Shown: positions 8,520 to 19,804, counted from the stretch's first letter. The stretch is DNA of 64,000 nt from Henriciella sp. (GCF_029936995.1 NZ_JAPYRE010000005.1:62001-126000), one strand, 5' to 3'. A program made the numbers and translations. The notes: generated by a model from the letters alone, not told the origin.

Positions 8520-8560
8520 AACCGGGCCATGCCGAGAGAGGGTGCCGACATGGCCCGGTT
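8520..8560 (-). terminator. Intrinsic terminator for the polyproline lipoprotein operon
   Basis: A perfect 12-bp inverted repeat (AACCGGGCCATG at 8520-8531, CATGGCCCGGTT at 8549-8560) with a 17-nt loop. On the minus strand it is followed directly by a run of T (AAAAA at 8516-8520 on plus). It should end transcription from 8608 and may also stop the GNAT transcript in the other direction, though that side has few T residues. Confidence 0.8.
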
Positions 8561-8607
8561 CTATTGTCCTGCCCGCATGAGCAGTCAGGATTCTAGCCGC
8601 AGGAAAA

Positions 8608-8910
8608 TCAATCCACTGGCTCTGGATCCTCCGTCAGGGTGACGGGAATGATATTGATGCCATCTGCATCAACCGGGTCAGAATTGGCATCCGCCCTGAA
8701 AGCCGCACCAAATCCGGCACCGAAAGCATCCGGATCAACCGAGCCCCCGGGAGGAGGTGGCGGCGGTGGGGGTGGAGGCGGCGGAGGCGGCGGCATGGGA
8801 GCGGGATTACCGCCCCCGTCACTTCCACCACCGCCACAGGCGGTTACGCCGATGGCCGCAACGCCAGCAAGCAATGCGGCGCGCAGAAATGTAGTACGTC
8901 TCTGTGACAT
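8608..8910 (-). CDS. Small lipoprotein with 15 consecutive prolines
   Basis: 100 residues. A signal peptide with lipobox GVTAC (C25) is followed by a Gly/Asn linker, PAPM and an unbroken run of 15 prolines. An acidic domain follows (DPDAFGAGFGAAFRADANSD) and ends in DPEPVD. A run of this length should depend on EF-P for translation and would form a stiff polyproline II rod that holds the short C-terminal segment away from the membrane. It starts 14 nt after the DUF4331 stop, so the two are probably co-transcribed. The function is unknown. Confidence 0.8.
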   Translation of the reverse strand: MSQRRTTFLRAALLAGVAAIGVTACGGGGSDGGGNPAPMPPPPPPPPPPPPPPPGGSVDPDAFGAGFGAAFRADANSDPVDADGINIIPVTLTEDPEPVD

Positions 8911-8924
8911 GATCTTGGCCTCGC

Positions 8925-10487
8925 TTAGCTGTTATCGTTCGGCGAACCGGGGATCGGGGTGTTCAGATACGGGAACTCGTTCTGAAGCTCGCTCGCACTG
9001 ATCGGGGCCCCATCGGTGAATGCCACATTGCCGACATTGGCATCTTCCTCGTCACACAGGCCGAGGTCGGTTGGCTCACCATTGATCGGCACCGGATAAC
9101 AAAGCGCACCCATGGCAACACGCAGGGCGATATCGACAGTGTCGTCACCCGGACGGCGTCCATTCGGGAACCCGGCAAGGTCATCACCGGCCACCCCGAG
9201 CGGGCTTTGCTGGTCGCGCGGTGTGGGCGCGATGCCCATGTTCAGGCGCATCATTTCAGACGCCTGGACACTGGCGGGCTGGTTGAGCCCCTCAATGCCG
9301 GTCAGGAAAGCGGCGACCAGATCATTACGTGGAATGTTCGTCGGCGCGATCGTTTCGTAATCTGTTCCCAGCGTGTCGTTCACGGCATCGCGGAACAGTG
9401 TGTTGAGGAGAACCGGCAGGGTCGGATTGGTGACATAGTCTGCCAGAGCGGCATCCTGCGTCGGTTCAGCTGCGTTGAACAGGTCCTTGTCCGGCAGGCC
9501 GATCACCACTTCGTTGACCAGCGGTGCCGAGAGACGTGACTGCTGGACGAAAGCCCCGCCATAGACCGAGGTCTGCTCATAGGTCGGAGAAGGATCCTCG
9601 ATTTCGGCTTGTGGCAGGCTAGCCGTCGTCCAGGCACCGATAATGCCATCGCCATCATCGTCGAGACAGCTGATCGGGACTTCCACGGCCAGTGAAGTGA
9701 CATTCGCCTCGCCGACAAGGTCATCATTGGCACGATCCTGGGTGATGCCACCCGGGAAGCCGCCACCATCGCCAGCGCCGCGTGAGCTGTCGCCTTCAAT
9801 CGGGACAAGGTTCACGAGGTCGAAGACTTCACCAAGATTGACGGCAAAGGCTTCTGCGCGCTGGCCGGCGAAGACGCGGCCAGAACCGCAGCCCGGGATG
9901 TTGATGTCGTAGATGTACTGATTGGCGTAGGCGCTGTAGTTCGGCAGGGTCTTGTTACCGATATTGTCGACCGGCTTGACGAATGTGCCAATATCCGAGC
10001 TGGAGCCCGTCCGGCGGTCGCCTGTGATGACACGGAGGTCATAGCCTTCCCGTTCACCTAGCGCGAAGATGTTGTCGGTCGTGATCTGACCAGCCTGGCG
10101 CAGGGCAATCGGCAGCCTCTTGTCACCAACGGGCACTGTGATGCCTGTGCCGTTTTTCAGCGTGTTATCGAAATCGAACTGGTAGGTGATGTCTTCATTG
10201 GCATCGCCATCGACGTCGATATGGATCTCGTAGATCGCATCTTCGTCCATGGTGAAATAGTTCGGCCCACCATACGGAGCCTGAAGCGGCTGGTAATTGG
10301 CGATGAATGTTACATAGTCCTCGCGGCCGGATTCATAGCTTCGGAACATGTAGAAGTCCGTTCCGTCGACTTTCGGCTGCTCGGTCGTTCCGGGTGCTTC
10401 GCGGTGGCTGGAGGCCAGCGCTGGTGTCACGGCAGCGCCGGTCGCGGCGACGGCCAGCACGGCGAGTGAGACATGTGAGAGTTTCAT
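8925..10487 (-). CDS. DUF4331 domain-containing exported protein
   Basis: 520 residues with a signal peptide ending TPALA, directly followed by SSHREAPGTTEQPKVDGTD, the hallmark N-terminus of DUF4331. The rest carries typical segments such as TFIANYQPLQAPYGGPNYF, YEIHIDVDGDANEDI and the late PNGRRPGDDTVDIALR. DUF4331 proteins are secreted or periplasmic and of unknown function; the family is often found near oxidative-stress or dispersal genes. Several Asp-rich loops suggest metal binding. It is the first gene of a two-gene operon with the polyproline lipoprotein. Confidence 0.94.
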   Translation of the reverse strand: MKLSHVSLAVLAVAATGAAVTPALASSHREAPGTTEQPKVDGTDFYMFRSYESGREDYVTFIANYQPLQAPYGGPNYFTMDEDAIYEIHIDVDGDANEDITYQFDFDNTLKNGTGITVPVGDKRLPIALRQAGQITTDNIFALGEREGYDLRVITGDRRTGSSSDIGTFVKPVDNIGNKTLPNYSAYANQYIYDINIPGCGSGRVFAGQRAEAFAVNLGEVFDLVNLVPIEGDSSRGAGDGGGFPGGITQDRANDDLVGEANVTSLAVEVPISCLDDDGDGIIGAWTTASLPQAEIEDPSPTYEQTSVYGGAFVQQSRLSAPLVNEVVIGLPDKDLFNAAEPTQDAALADYVTNPTLPVLLNTLFRDAVNDTLGTDYETIAPTNIPRNDLVAAFLTGIEGLNQPASVQASEMMRLNMGIAPTPRDQQSPLGVAGDDLAGFPNGRRPGDDTVDIALRVAMGALCYPVPINGEPTDLGLCDEEDANVGNVAFTDGAPISASELQNEFPYLNTPIPGSPNDNS

Positions 10488-10670
10488 TGTGCGGTTCCCC
10501 GTAGTTTTCTGAGACGCCCTGACATGGGGCGCAGTTCAGATACGAGGGCTGGGCATTATCGGGTGAAGGCGTGTTAAGATTCTTTCGATGACGTCCACGC
10601 CGCAAATCAGGCTGCATCCAATCCGCCGGGACGTGCGTACTCTCAAATGTGCCAACAAAGAGGAATGAGA

Positions 10671-11495
10671 ATGCCCTTTAAACTGTCCTGCCTGCTTGCC
10701 GCGGCGAGCCTGATCGCGCCAGCCGCAATGGCCCATGACTTCTGGATCGAGCCGGAGACCTATACACCCGAACCTGGAGAAACGGTCGATCTTGCCGTCC
10801 TGACAGGACATGGCGAGGATAAGGCCGACTGGCCGCTTGCGCCTCACCGGGTCATCGGGCTGAGAAGTGTCGGGCCGGACGGGCTCGTCAGTCACGCCAA
10901 AGGTCCAGACAGCCTGGAGCTTCCTGCGCAGCTGAGTTTTGAAAGCCCGGGCCTGCACATGGCCTTTATTGAAACGACCAACAGCTTCAGCTCCCTCGAG
11001 GCGGACAAATTCAACGATTATCTCGACGAGGAGGGCATCCGCTCCATTGCGGCTGATCGGGCCGCAAACCGAAGCCAGGACAAGGCTGGCCGCGAACTCT
11101 ATTCCCGGCGCGGCAAGGCACTGGTGAAGGCAGGCTGTGCAGCGCCGCAGGGAGAGGTCTGGGCGCAGGAGCTTGGCCTGACGCTGGAAATTACGGCGCT
11201 TGAGAATCCTTTCGACTGGCAGGAAGGCCAGCCCCTGACTACGAAGGTGTTCTTCCACGGGGCAGCTGTGCCCTCCGCGACGCTGCATGTCACCGCACTT
11301 GAGGGCGATGGCGAGGATTTCACCGTCACGACAGGCCCGGACGGAACTGCCGATCTTGGCGAAAACCTCGCCGAAGGCCGCTGGCTTGTTCATACGGTCT
11401 GGTCCGAACCGGCGCTGAACCTGCTGGAAGACGCCGATTACCAGACCGTCTTTTCAAGCCTTACCTTCGAGACGGAGGATGCCTGCGCGGACTAG
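10671..11495 (+). CDS. DUF4198 domain-containing periplasmic protein
   Basis: The ATG at 10671 is chosen because GAGGA lies 6 nt upstream; an ATG two codons earlier is possible. The 274 residues start with a signal peptide ending PAAMA. The mature N-terminus HDFWIEP is the DUF4198 hallmark and could chelate metal. Members often sit near nickel/cobalt or TonB-dependent uptake genes, but none is present here. It is divergent from the DUF4331 gene. A C-terminal Ig-like region (TTKVFFHGAAVPSATLHV, then TVTTGPDGTADL) is typical of the family. Confidence 0.92.
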   Translation: MPFKLSCLLAAASLIAPAAMAHDFWIEPETYTPEPGETVDLAVLTGHGEDKADWPLAPHRVIGLRSVGPDGLVSHAKGPDSLELPAQLSFESPGLHMAFIETTNSFSSLEADKFNDYLDEEGIRSIAADRAANRSQDKAGRELYSRRGKALVKAGCAAPQGEVWAQELGLTLEITALENPFDWQEGQPLTTKVFFHGAAVPSATLHVTALEGDGEDFTVTTGPDGTADLGENLAEGRWLVHTVWSEPALNLLEDADYQTVFSSLTFETEDACAD

Positions 11496-11514
11496 GCGGC
11501 CGGGCCTGGCGCGC

Positions 11515-11937
11515 CTATTGCGCACTGCATCCCCTGGCCTGGTAGAACCCCATCATCCGCTGGCGCCGCGCCGTGGCTTCGCTCTCGCGCTGGCGGGCCT
11601 GCGAGGCGCTCATCTGCGCGCCTTGCTGGACGCTGCCGGACAGGGTCTGGAAGACGCGGGCGGCATCGCTATAGCCGCCATACCTTCCGGCGCGGCTCGC
11701 AGTGGTGGCGCCGACCTGGGCGGTTTGCGAGCCAGTATAGGCCGCGCGCGCATTGGCGATTTCCTGGTCCATGCGTGAAATCTCGTCCAGCAGGGCGGCA
11801 CACCCCATCGTGTCATCACCGGGCTGGACGGCCATGATCGGGCCGGCCGTTCCGGTGGCTGCGCTGCCGGTTGCCCCTGTGGCGCAGCCGCCAAGCGCGA
11901 GGAGGGCGAAGCTCGCCCCTGTAAGAAGGTGTTTCAT
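11515..11937 (-). CDS. Hypothetical small lipoprotein
   Basis: 140 residues from the ATG at 11937, which has AGGGGAC 5 nt upstream. The signal sequence ends in lipobox LALGGC. A short Gly/Ala/Thr linker is followed by DTMGCAALLDEISRMDQEI, a helical segment with one Cys. The second helical half (QSASQAR-type, Arg/Gln-rich) ends in a Cys (RGCSAQ), so the two non-lipid cysteines may form a disulfide. It probably lies in the envelope as a helical hairpin. No family is recognised. It is convergent with the DUF4198 gene. Confidence 0.72.
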   Translation of the reverse strand: MKHLLTGASFALLALGGCATGATGSAATGTAGPIMAVQPGDDTMGCAALLDEISRMDQEIANARAAYTGSQTAQVGATTASRAGRYGGYSDAARVFQTLSGSVQQGAQMSASQARQRESEATARRQRMMGFYQARGCSAQ

Positions 11938-12085
11938 CAATAGTCCCCTTTCCTTTGTCGTGGAACTCGTCCTTTATTCGGGGGAACGGGAAACACGCCT
12001 GAAACCGGACATGACGAGCGGTTTTTTCAGGGTCTGGACGCTTGTCCTTCCCCCTCACGCCAAAGTCCGCTAGACGCTCAGCCCC

Positions 12086-12985
12086 ATGAGTGATGAGAGT
12101 TTCAATCCTGCGCAGCTGACCGCGTCGACCCTGTCGGAGGCGCTGCCCTATATCCAGCGCTATGACCGCCAGACCGTGGTCATCAAGTATGGCGGCCATG
12201 CCATGGTCGATCCCGCTCTGGCCGATGCGTTCGCGCGCGATGTGGTGCTCCTGAAGCATCTCGGCATCAATCCGGTGATCGTGCATGGCGGCGGGCCGCA
12301 GATTGCGAGCCTGCTTGAGCGGCTTGGCATCAAGTCGGAGTTCCGGGACGGCCTGCGCGTGACCGATGATGCGACGATGGAAGTCGTCGAGATGGTCCTC
12401 TCCGGCCCGATCAACAAGAATATCGTGCGCGCGATCAACAAGGCGGGCGGCAAGGCGGTCGGGCTGTCGGGGTCTGATGCAGACCTGATGAAGGTGAAGC
12501 GTGCCTCGAAGACCAAGCGGGACGCGCAAAGCGAGGTCGAGAAGGTGATCGATCTCGGCTTTGTCGGCGAGCCGGAGACGGTCGATGTTTCGGTGCTGGA
12601 ACTGCTCGGTGGATATGAGCACGATTTCATCCCGGTCATTGCGCCGGTCGGTTTCGATGCCGAGGGCAAGCGCTACAACGTGAATGCGGACACGGCCGCA
12701 GGCGCGATTGCGGGCGCGCTTGAGGCGAGCCGTCTGTTGCTGCTGACCGATGTGGCCGGCGTGCTGGACGGCAAGAAGGAGCTGATCCGCGAGATCAAGG
12801 CGGGCGATATTGCCGGGCTGGTCGAAGACGGGACAGTTTCAGGCGGTATGATACCGAAGCTTGAAACCGCGGCGAACGCTGTCAAGAATGGGGTTGGAGG
12901 GGCTGTCATTCTTGACGGGCGGGCCAAACATGCCCTGCTCATGGAGCTGTTTACCGAACATGGTGCCGGGACGATTGTACTTTAA
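12086..12985 (+). CDS. argB: Acetylglutamate kinase
   Basis: 299 residues. The amino acid kinase signatures are clear: [10 protein letters not shown] (Lys for ATP), [10 protein letters not shown], the NAD-site RFNVNAD-like [12 protein letters not shown], and [12 protein letters not shown]. It phosphorylates N-acetylglutamate in the second step of arginine synthesis. It belongs near engB in many alphaproteobacteria. The next gene's start overlaps its last 26 nt. Confidence 0.98.
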   Translation: MSDESFNPAQLTASTLSEALPYIQRYDRQTVVIKYGGHAMVDPALADAFARDVVLLKHLGINPVIVHGGGPQIASLLERLGIKSEFRDGLRVTDDATMEVVEMVLSGPINKNIVRAINKAGGKAVGLSGSDADLMKVKRASKTKRDAQSEVEKVIDLGFVGEPETVDVSVLELLGGYEHDFIPVIAPVGFDAEGKRYNVNADTAAGAIAGALEASRLLLLTDVAGVLDGKKELIREIKAGDIAGLVEDGTVSGGMIPKLETAANAVKNGVGGAVILDGRAKHALLMELFTEHGAGTIVL

Positions 12986-14024
12986 GGCCTTCGCGTTTCT
13001 TCTTGGACTTGCCCTCTCGGGGCTCACTTCTCTGACAGGCATGGTAGCCGCTCAATCCGGTGCTCAGGCAGGGGATGCAAAGAGCGACGGCTGGAAGCTC
13101 TGCAACAGGACGAGCTATGTGATCGAGGCGGCCGCGGCGCGATATGAAGGCCAGGGCGTTTTTGTTGATGGCTGGAAGCGGCTGCGGCCCGGTGCGTGTG
13201 AAGTCGCGTTAGAGGCACCGCTCGATCCCGGTATCCACTATCTTTTCGCGCGGTCCTCATCGGCCCATCGTGGCGGACGCCGCCTGTGGGGCGGAGACCA
13301 GCCACTATGCGTCGATACGACGGGCAGCTTCTCGGTCGAGAGCCCGCAGGAGTGCTCCGAGATGGGGCTGGAGGCGCGAGATTTCCGCCCCGTCCTGATC
13401 GAGAATACGAAAACCTGGACGACCAGCCTCACCGAAACAGAAGAATTCGACCTTGAAGAGGCCTCTGCGGCGGGTGTGCAGCGCCTGCTGGACAATGCCG
13501 GTGTGTTCTCCGGCAATATCGACGGCAGGATCGGGCGCAAGACGCGCGCGGCTATCAGTGATTTCCTCGGGGCGAACGACCTGCCTTCCGACACCTCCGA
13601 CGCGGACTTGATCGACCTCCTGGAGCAGGTCGCCCAGGAGCGCGGGCGCGAGATCGGCCTGAACCTGTGTAACCGTACGGACAAGCGCATCTGGTCTGCG
13701 ATTGCGCGGCGTAAGGGTGAAGGCTGGGAGAGCCGCGGCTGGTGGCTTCTGGAAGCGGGCGGATGCGCGCGCGTGATTGACGAGCCGCTGCTGACGGCAG
13801 AGCATTTCGTGTTTGCTGAAATGGAAGATGAAGGCGGGATGCGTACCCTGAAAGATGCGACAGACCCGTTCTGCCTGGCGCGCACAAGGTTTGCCATCAA
13901 TGGTCGCAAGGATTGTGGCGCCTCGGCCAACCGGCAGGGGCTTTTTGCCGCCACGCCACCTGCGAAGAACCGCCGTCTGGTCTATGAATTCTTCGAACGT
14001 GATTTCAAGGAGAGTGGCTCGTGA
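12960..14024 (+). CDS. Exported protein with two DUF1036 repeats flanking a peptidoglycan-binding-like segment
   Basis: The ATG at 12960 overlaps argB by 26 nt and gives 354 residues with a signal peptide ([17 protein letters not shown]). Two homologous halves are visible. [18 protein letters not shown] with [11 protein letters not shown] (about 47-80) matches [18 protein letters not shown] with [12 protein letters not shown] (about 238-275); both are DUF1036. Between them [18 protein letters not shown] then [12 protein letters not shown] (about 178-205) resembles a PG_binding_1 fold. Cysteines recur at equivalent positions, suggesting disulfides. A periplasmic cell-wall role is likely but unproven. 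Its stop overlaps the next GTG as GTGA. Confidence 0.85.
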   Translation: MVPGRLYFKAFAFLLGLALSGLTSLTGMVAAQSGAQAGDAKSDGWKLCNRTSYVIEAAAARYEGQGVFVDGWKRLRPGACEVALEAPLDPGIHYLFARSSSAHRGGRRLWGGDQPLCVDTTGSFSVESPQECSEMGLEARDFRPVLIENTKTWTTSLTETEEFDLEEASAAGVQRLLDNAGVFSGNIDGRIGRKTRAAISDFLGANDLPSDTSDADLIDLLEQVAQERGREIGLNLCNRTDKRIWSAIARRKGEGWESRGWWLLEAGGCARVIDEPLLTAEHFVFAEMEDEGGMRTLKDATDPFCLARTRFAINGRKDCGASANRQGLFAATPPAKNRRLVYEFFERDFKESGS

Positions 14025-14767
14025 GTGCAGACGGGGCGGACCTCGGACGGATTATGGGACGCGACACCTGGGTGTTCGATCTCGACAACACGCTGTACCC
14101 GGCAGAGTGCGACCTGTTCGCCCAGATCGATGAGCGGATGACGTCATTCGTGGCCGGTTTCCTCGAGATGGACCCGGCTGAGGCGCGTGTGCTCCAGAAG
14201 CGTTATTATGCCGAACATGGCACGACGCTGAAGGGCATGATGACAATGCATGGCATGGCGCCGGAGGACTTCCTTGCGCATGTCCACGAGATCGACCTGT
14301 CACCGCTGCCGCACCTGCCGGACCTGTGTGAAGCGATTGCGGCGCTTCCGGGCCGCAAGCTGGTCTACACCAATGGCTCGCGGCGCCATGCCGAGCGGGT
14401 GACCGATTACATGAAGCTGGGTGGCAGCTTTGATGGCCTGTTCGGCATTGAGGACAGCGCCTATACACCGAAACCCTCGCAAGGTGCCTATGAGGCGTTC
14501 TGCCGGCATCATGATGTCGATCCGGCGCGTGCGGTCTTCTTCGAGGATCTGGCACGCAACCTCGCCCCGGCGCATGAGATGGGGTTTGCAACTGTCCTGG
14601 TGCGCTCCGAGAAGGACTGGAGCCATGAGCCCGTGGAGGCGCGCCCTGCCGGACCGGAGGATGCAGCCGCCCCGCATGTCGATTACGTTACCGGCAATCT
14701 TACGGGCTTCCTGCAGGATGTTCTCAGCAAGCTGAAACCCGAAGGCCAATCCGTCCGGACGGACTGA
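14021..14767 (+). CDS. Pyrimidine 5'-nucleotidase-type HAD hydrolase
   Basis: 248 residues. HAD motif I is DLDNTLYP (catalytic Asp about 18 with D+2 Asn, the usual form in the SDT1/pyrimidine 5'-nucleotidase subfamily). Motif II is YTNGSRRHAERV and motif III/IV is FFEDLARNLAPAHEMGF. The SDT1-like subfamily dephosphorylates pyrimidine mononucleotides. The GTG start overlaps the stop of the DUF1036 gene. This gene near argB and dapD is a frequent alphaproteobacterial arrangement. Confidence 0.92.
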   Translation: MSADGADLGRIMGRDTWVFDLDNTLYPAECDLFAQIDERMTSFVAGFLEMDPAEARVLQKRYYAEHGTTLKGMMTMHGMAPEDFLAHVHEIDLSPLPHLPDLCEAIAALPGRKLVYTNGSRRHAERVTDYMKLGGSFDGLFGIEDSAYTPKPSQGAYEAFCRHHDVDPARAVFFEDLARNLAPAHEMGFATVLVRSEKDWSHEPVEARPAGPEDAAAPHVDYVTGNLTGFLQDVLSKLKPEGQSVRTD

Positions 14768-14824
14768 CCTGCTGCCCGTTTTCGTCGCTTCCCGAAAGAT
14801 GGAAGGCCAACTTTCCCCTGCGTC

Positions 14825-14834
14825 GGCAATTGCC
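14825..14834. promoter_or_regulatory. Perfect 10-bp palindrome upstream of the esterase-BVMO gene
   Basis: GGCAATTGCC is a perfect palindrome 48 nt before the ATG of the fusion gene. It may be part of an operator; it does not resemble the TTGAGTGA-type operators of the nearby TetR gene, so that regulator is not an obvious partner. A single palindrome this short can be chance. Confidence 0.25.
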
Positions 14835-14882
14835 AGATGCGTTTAGTGGCGCGACCATGCGCCCTAAAAAGGGAGAGAACGC

Positions 14883-17441
<2,559 letters not shown>

Positions 17442-17484
17442 GGTTCAAGTCCGGTTGAAATGCACAGGCAATTCGTGGGCGCTA

Positions 17485-18078
17485 TCAGGCGTCCACGCAA
17501 AGGCGTTCTGTTTCCTGTGCCATGTCCTCGGCAAGTTCAGCGATGTCGGCTGGTCGTGTGCCGCGTTGCAGCTCGATCTGCAGTGCCATGAAGTTTGACT
17601 GGTAGCGCCGGGCAAGGCGGCTGGGGTCTGCATCGTCTGGAAGTTCCCCACGCCCCCTGGCATCCTCGAAGGCGGCCCGGAATTCGGCTTGCATCCTGTC
17701 GAGGTAGAACCGCGCCTGGTCCGCGATTTCGGTGTCCATGTCCGTGGTACCAAGAACAGTCTTGACCAGCATGCAGGCATGACACGGCCCGCCGTCTGTC
17801 TGGCCCATACTGCGCAGTGCCGCGGCAAGGCCCTGAAGCGGAGAGCCGGCCTGTTCAATATCAGCGCGCAGCCCATCGCGCATGGACTGGAAATAGCGCT
17901 CCAGCGAAGCGAGAAACAGGGCCTGCTTGCTGGAGAAGGCGGCATAGATGCTGCCGGGTTTCATCTGGAGGGCAAGCTCCAGGTCCTTGAGAGACGTCGC
18001 ATAGTATCCCTTCGCCCAGAAGAGATCCATTGCCGCGTCGAGTGCCGCGTTCCGGTCATATGAAGGTGTGCGTGCCAT
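17485..18078 (-). CDS. TetR/AcrR family transcriptional regulator
   Basis: 197 residues from MARTPSYDRNAAL; an upstream start adds 13. The N-terminal HTH is typical (AALDAAMDLFWAKGYYATSL then MKPGSIYAAFSSKQALFLASL). The ligand domain contains GGPCHACMLVKTVLG, a CxxC pair also seen in YxaF/NemR-like TetR proteins, so redox or electrophile sensing is possible. The gene is divergent from an AhpD-like gene, and two near-identical palindromes sit in the gap, so it most likely represses both itself and that gene. Confidence 0.93.
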   Translation of the reverse strand: MARTPSYDRNAALDAAMDLFWAKGYYATSLKDLELALQMKPGSIYAAFSSKQALFLASLERYFQSMRDGLRADIEQAGSPLQGLAAALRSMGQTDGGPCHACMLVKTVLGTTDMDTEIADQARFYLDRMQAEFRAAFEDARGRGELPDDADPSRLARRYQSNFMALQIELQRGTRPADIAELAEDMAQETERLCVDA

Positions 18079-18142
18079 AAGCTCTATATAATGTCGTCGT
18101 GGATGCCTGTCTGGCAATCGGGATGCTTACGTATAATCACAT

Positions 18143-18158
18143 TTGAGTGATTGCTCAA
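18143..18158. promoter_or_regulatory. Operator 1 for the TetR regulator
   Basis: TTGAGTGATTGCTCAA: arms TTGAG and CTCAA around a 6-nt centre; one more A/T pair extends each arm (18141-18160). It is nearly identical to the second site 24 bp away and lies between the divergent TetR and AhpD-like genes. Confidence 0.75.
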
Positions 18159-18166
18159 ATTTAAAC

Positions 18167-18182
18167 TTGAGTGACTGCTCAA
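18167..18182. promoter_or_regulatory. Operator 2 for the TetR regulator
   Basis: TTGAGTGACTGCTCAA, differing from operator 1 only at one central base. The centre-to-centre distance of 24 bp is slightly over two helical turns, which allows two dimers on the same DNA face. Confidence 0.75.
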
Positions 18183-18239
18183 TAATTTCCAACTGCGTGG
18201 CGTGCCAAGAGGCATGTCAAAACTCAGGAAGGATACCCA

Positions 18240-18794
18240 ATGACTGAATTTACCCAGCACACCGAAGAGACGGCCCCGGAAGAAAGCCGGGAAATCCTGG
18301 CCAACGCCAAGAAGCAGAACGGGAACATCCCCAACCTGTGGGCCATCATGGCAGAAGCGCCCGGCCTGCTGAAAGGCTATACGCATCTGCACGAGGCCTT
18401 CGCCAATTCCAGCTTCGACAAGGATGAAGTGACGGTTGTCTGGCAGACCATCAATGTCGAACATGCCTGCCACTACTGCGTGCCTGCACATACGGCGATC
18501 GCAAAGGGCATGAAGGTCGATGACGAAATTACCGAAGCGCTTCGCAATGAGACCGAGCTGCCGACGCCGCGCCTTGAGGCGCTCCGGACGTTCACGCTCA
18601 GCGTGGTTCGCGGACGGGGCCATGTGGATGAGGCTGATGTTCAGGCATTCCTCGATGCCGGCTTTACAAAGCGCCAGATCCTCGAAGTGGTGCTTGGTGC
18701 GGCGCAGAAGGTCATGTCCAACTATGTCAATCATCTCGCGGAGACGCCGTTGGACGATGTTTTCAAACCTTTCGAGTGGCACAAGGCGAGCTAA
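18240..18794 (+). CDS. Carboxymuconolactone decarboxylase family (AhpD-like) protein
   Basis: 184 residues, all helical in appearance. The AhpD signature is present as EHACHYCVPAHTAIA (about 75-89): Glu, CxxC and a His. This supports peroxidase or disulfide reductase activity rather than lactone decarboxylation. An AGGAAGGA ribosome binding site lies 5-8 nt upstream. It is under likely control of the divergent TetR with a CxxC ligand domain, which together suggests an electrophile or peroxide response. A strong terminator follows, so it is monocistronic. Confidence 0.92.
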   Translation: MTEFTQHTEETAPEESREILANAKKQNGNIPNLWAIMAEAPGLLKGYTHLHEAFANSSFDKDEVTVVWQTINVEHACHYCVPAHTAIAKGMKVDDEITEALRNETELPTPRLEALRTFTLSVVRGRGHVDEADVQAFLDAGFTKRQILEVVLGAAQKVMSNYVNHLAETPLDDVFKPFEWHKAS

Positions 18795-18819
18795 GGCTCC
18801 CAGCCTTTCAACAGGTGGC

Positions 18820-18849
18820 GGGGCGGTTTCAGGAAACCGCCCCGTTTTT
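18820..18849 (+). terminator. Intrinsic terminator after the AhpD-like gene
   Basis: A perfect 10-bp stem (GGGGCGGTTT at 18820-18829, AAACCGCCCC at 18834-18843) with loop CAGG, followed by GTTTTT. Confidence 0.93.
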
Positions 18850-18860
18850 GCGTCTAGAGG

Positions 18861-18877
18861 GGATGACGGGGTCATCC
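18861..18877. repeat. Short hairpin in the dapD leader
   Basis: GGATGAC, GGG, GTCATCC: a perfect 7-bp inverted repeat between the terminator and dapD. Its GGATGAC arm resembles the outer end of the REP-type palindrome at 35092-35182, so it may be a REP remnant. No other role is apparent. Confidence 0.35.
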
Positions 18878-18969
18878 GCATCGACTATGTGACGGGCGAA
18901 TTCATGCAGTTGCAGACAACTCGTCCTGTCTGAACTGAAGCCCGAACAAACGATTACGGAGAGCGCGCC

Positions 18970-19797
18970 ATGACCGCGAACCTTGCAAACATCATCGACC
19001 AGGCCTGGGAAGATCGCGCCAATGTATCCGGCGAAACGAAAGGCGAAATCCGTGACAGTGTCGATGAAGCGCTCAGCATGCTGGATTCCGGCAAGGCACG
19101 CGTCGCCGAGAAGGGGGCTGACGGCGACTGGGTCGTGAACCAGTGGCTCAAGAAGGCCGTGCTGCTCTCTTTCCGCCTCAACCCGAATGGGCCGATCAAG
19201 GGCGGGCCGGGTGGCTCGACCTGGTGGGACAAGGTCCCGTCCAAGTTCGAGGGCTGGAGCGCGGAAGATTTCGCCGCGTCCGGCCTTCGCGCGGTGCCGA
19301 ATGCGGTGGCGCGGCGTGGCAGCTATATTGCCTCCAGCGTCGTGCTGATGCCGAGCTTCGTGAACATCGGTGCCTATGTCGATGAAGGCACGATGGTCGA
19401 TACATGGGCCACCGTCGGCTCGTGCGCACAGATCGGCAAGGGCGTGCACCTCTCCGGGGGCGCCGGCATCGGCGGCGTGCTGGAGCCGCTTCAGGCCAAC
19501 CCGACCATCATCGAGGACAACTGCTTCATCGGCGCACGCGCTGAAGTCGCCGAGGGTGTCATCGTGCGCGAGGGCGCGGTGCTTGCCATGGGAACCTTCC
19601 TCAGCCAGTCGACCAAGATCGTCTACCGCGAGACTGGCGAGGTCGTGATGGGCGAGGTCCCGGCCTATTCCGTGATCGTGCCCGGCTCCCTGCCGGACCC
19701 GAAGGGCGGGCCGAGCCTTTATTGTGCGGTGATCATCAAGACCGTAGACGAACGCACGCGCAGCAAGGTCGGCGTCAACGAGCTGCTGCGGCCTTGA
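18970..19797 (+). CDS. dapD: 2,3,4,5-tetrahydropyridine-2,6-dicarboxylate N-succinyltransferase
   Basis: 275 residues with the left-handed beta-helix hexapeptide region (about 120-215: [38 protein letters not shown]). The C-terminus ends [15 protein letters not shown] and [12 protein letters not shown], the canonical DapD sequence. It uses succinyl-CoA in the lysine/diaminopimelate pathway and feeds peptidoglycan synthesis. A GGAGAG ribosome binding site precedes the ATG. The stop codon lies in the loop of a GC-rich hairpin. Confidence 0.98.
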   Translation: MTANLANIIDQAWEDRANVSGETKGEIRDSVDEALSMLDSGKARVAEKGADGDWVVNQWLKKAVLLSFRLNPNGPIKGGPGGSTWWDKVPSKFEGWSAEDFAASGLRAVPNAVARRGSYIASSVVLMPSFVNIGAYVDEGTMVDTWATVGSCAQIGKGVHLSGGAGIGGVLEPLQANPTIIEDNCFIGARAEVAEGVIVREGAVLAMGTFLSQSTKIVYRETGEVVMGEVPAYSVIVPGSLPDPKGGPSLYCAVIIKTVDERTRSKVGVNELLRP

Positions 19798-19804
19798 GGC
19801 CGCA
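19787..19804 (+). terminator. GC-rich hairpin enclosing the dapD stop codon
   Basis: TGCGGCC, loop TTGA, GGCCGCA: a perfect 7-bp stem whose tetraloop contains the dapD TGA. It is followed by CATTCT rather than a clear U-run. It could terminate weakly or protect the 3' end. Confidence 0.4.
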
